A stretch of 5,888 nt of DNA from Alphaproteobacteria bacterium. GTDB lineage: Bacteria; Pseudomonadota; Alphaproteobacteria; Sphingomonadales; Emcibacteraceae. A program made the translations under genes and the position numbers. The DNA is taken from the NCBI GenBank assembly GCA_002401545.1, contig NVTJ01000169.1, forward strand, positions 1 through 5,888, written 5' to 3'. Positions 5,408 to 5,888 of this stretch are shown piece after piece; position 1 is the first letter of the stretch; each line of letters begins with the position of its first letter. The notes below the pieces were generated by a model. The model had not been told where the DNA came from and did no database searches. It saw only the letters and a program-made list of their open reading frames with translations.

Positions 5408-5888
5408 GAAGCCCTCCTCACGGGTTCATCTTTCATGGACCCCCGCATGTAACATTCTTCCTCTGGCAGATCATCATAATCGCCGTTCAGGAAGGCCTCG
5501 CAATCCGACAATGTATCCACCAGACTTACAGAGACCCCTTCAATGCCGGAATGACTCGCGACCGTATGGAAAGGCTGGCTCAGATAACGCTGCAGACGCC
5601 GGGCACGCGTTACAATCCGGCGATCTGTCGGTGAGAGGGTCTCTATACCCAACATGGCAATAATATCTTCCAACTCGTTATAATGCGCCAGATGTTCGCG
5701 TACGGTGCGGGCAATATTATAATGCCGTTCCCCCACAATATGTTTTTCCAGCATCTTGCTTTGAGAAAGCAGAGGATCAACGGCGGGATAAATGCCCCGC
5801 CCGGCCTGTTCCCGCGAGAGGATTACAAGGGTATCAAGGTGGGAAAGAATGGCGCTGACCGCCGGGTCGGTCATGTCATCGGCGGGAA
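5404..5888 (-). CDS. atpD: N-ATPase beta subunit (catalytic), C-terminal part, cut by window edge
   Basis: The frame is open to the right edge, so only about the last 160 residues are present; the P-loop and catalytic Glu are outside. The visible N-terminal end reads PADDMTDPAV, the conserved VPADD.TDPA segment, so the ATG at 5874 is internal. Then come SHLDTLVILSRE, GIYPAVDPL (with the adenine-site Tyr equal to bovine Tyr345), GERHYNIAR, YNELEDIIAMLG, ARRLQRYLSQPF, and the end LPEEECYMRGSM. Two departures stand out. The DELSEED region reads ETLSPTD (5623-5643), with less acidic charge. The adenine-stacking position equal to bovine Phe424 appears to be His (5551-5553, in QPFHTVASHSG). The protein should catalyse ATP synthesis or hydrolysis in the head. 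Its stop overlaps the epsilon start as ATGA. Confidence 0.95.
   Translation of the reverse strand, partial: PADDMTDPAVSAILSHLDTLVILSREQAGRGIYPAVDPLLSQSKMLEKHIVGERHYNIARTVREHLAHYNELEDIIAMLGIETLSPTDRRIVTRARRLQRYLSQPFHTVASHSGIEGVSVSLVDTLSDCEAFLNGDYDDLPEEECYMRGSMKDEPVRRAS

Larger units (their letters stand above)
752..5888 (-). other. N-type rotary ATPase operon (atpD-C-Q-B-E-F-A-G, atpR absent)
   Basis: Eight consecutive minus-strand genes encode beta, epsilon, AtpQ-like, a, c, b, alpha and gamma, with spacing from an 11-base overlap to a 5-base gap. Beta and epsilon at the front, an AtpI/AtpQ-like membrane protein next, no separate delta gene, and gamma last are the established layout of N-ATPases. 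Housekeeping F-ATPase operons end with beta and epsilon and carry atpH. The dense overlaps suggest one transcript with translational coupling. The promoter and the 5' part of beta lie beyond the right edge. The usual atpR gene between atpQ and atpB is missing, since those two genes share a base. N-ATPase operons are typically accessory to a separate F-ATPase; whether that holds here cannot be seen. Confidence 0.95.

Overview
The window holds most of an N-type (N-ATPase) rotary ATPase operon on the minus strand, plus the 3' part of an unrelated plus-strand gene that converges on it. Reading the minus strand from the right edge, the order is beta (C-terminal part only), epsilon, AtpQ/AtpI-like protein, a, c, b, alpha, gamma. 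This is the atpD-C-Q-(R)-B-E-F-A-G order known for N-ATPases. It differs from the housekeeping F-type order (atpI-B-E-F-H-A-G-D-C). Other N-ATPase marks are the lack of a separate delta gene, a long b subunit ending in a delta-like domain, and beta and epsilon placed first.

The genes are packed so tightly that no internal promoter or terminator is visible. Beta/epsilon, a/c and alpha/gamma overlap by 4 bases (ATGA). AtpQ/a share one base (TAATG), b/alpha overlap by 11 bases, and epsilon/AtpQ and c/b are separated by 3 and 5 bases. The promoter must lie to the right of the window. The complex would couple ATP turnover (alpha, beta, gamma, epsilon) to ion flow through a and the c ring, with the b-delta fusion as stator.

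The main points of interest are these. (1) The atpR gene usually found between atpQ and atpB is absent. (2) The c subunit keeps Glu63, Ser64 and Tyr68 but has Met30 where sodium-binding c subunits carry Gln/Glu, and Leu65 where Ilyobacter has Thr67, so proton coupling is at least as likely as sodium. (3) The alpha P-loop is altered (GDNGTGKTT). (4) Beta has lost much of the DELSEED charge and has His where the adenine-stacking Phe is expected.

Bases 1-738 (plus strand) encode most of a class II glutamine amidotransferase-like protein of the YafJ type, cut at its N-terminus by the window edge. Only 13 bases separate its stop from that of gamma. It is probably a host flanking gene, and the operon may have been inserted beside it.

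Gene style and the proteobacterial look of the amidotransferase suggest a Pseudomonadota bacterium with roughly balanced base composition; the exact group cannot be told. N-ATPase operons are known to move laterally and usually accompany a separate housekeeping F-ATPase, so this is probably an accessory ion pump. No tRNA, rRNA, CRISPR, insertion sequence or notable repeat was seen.
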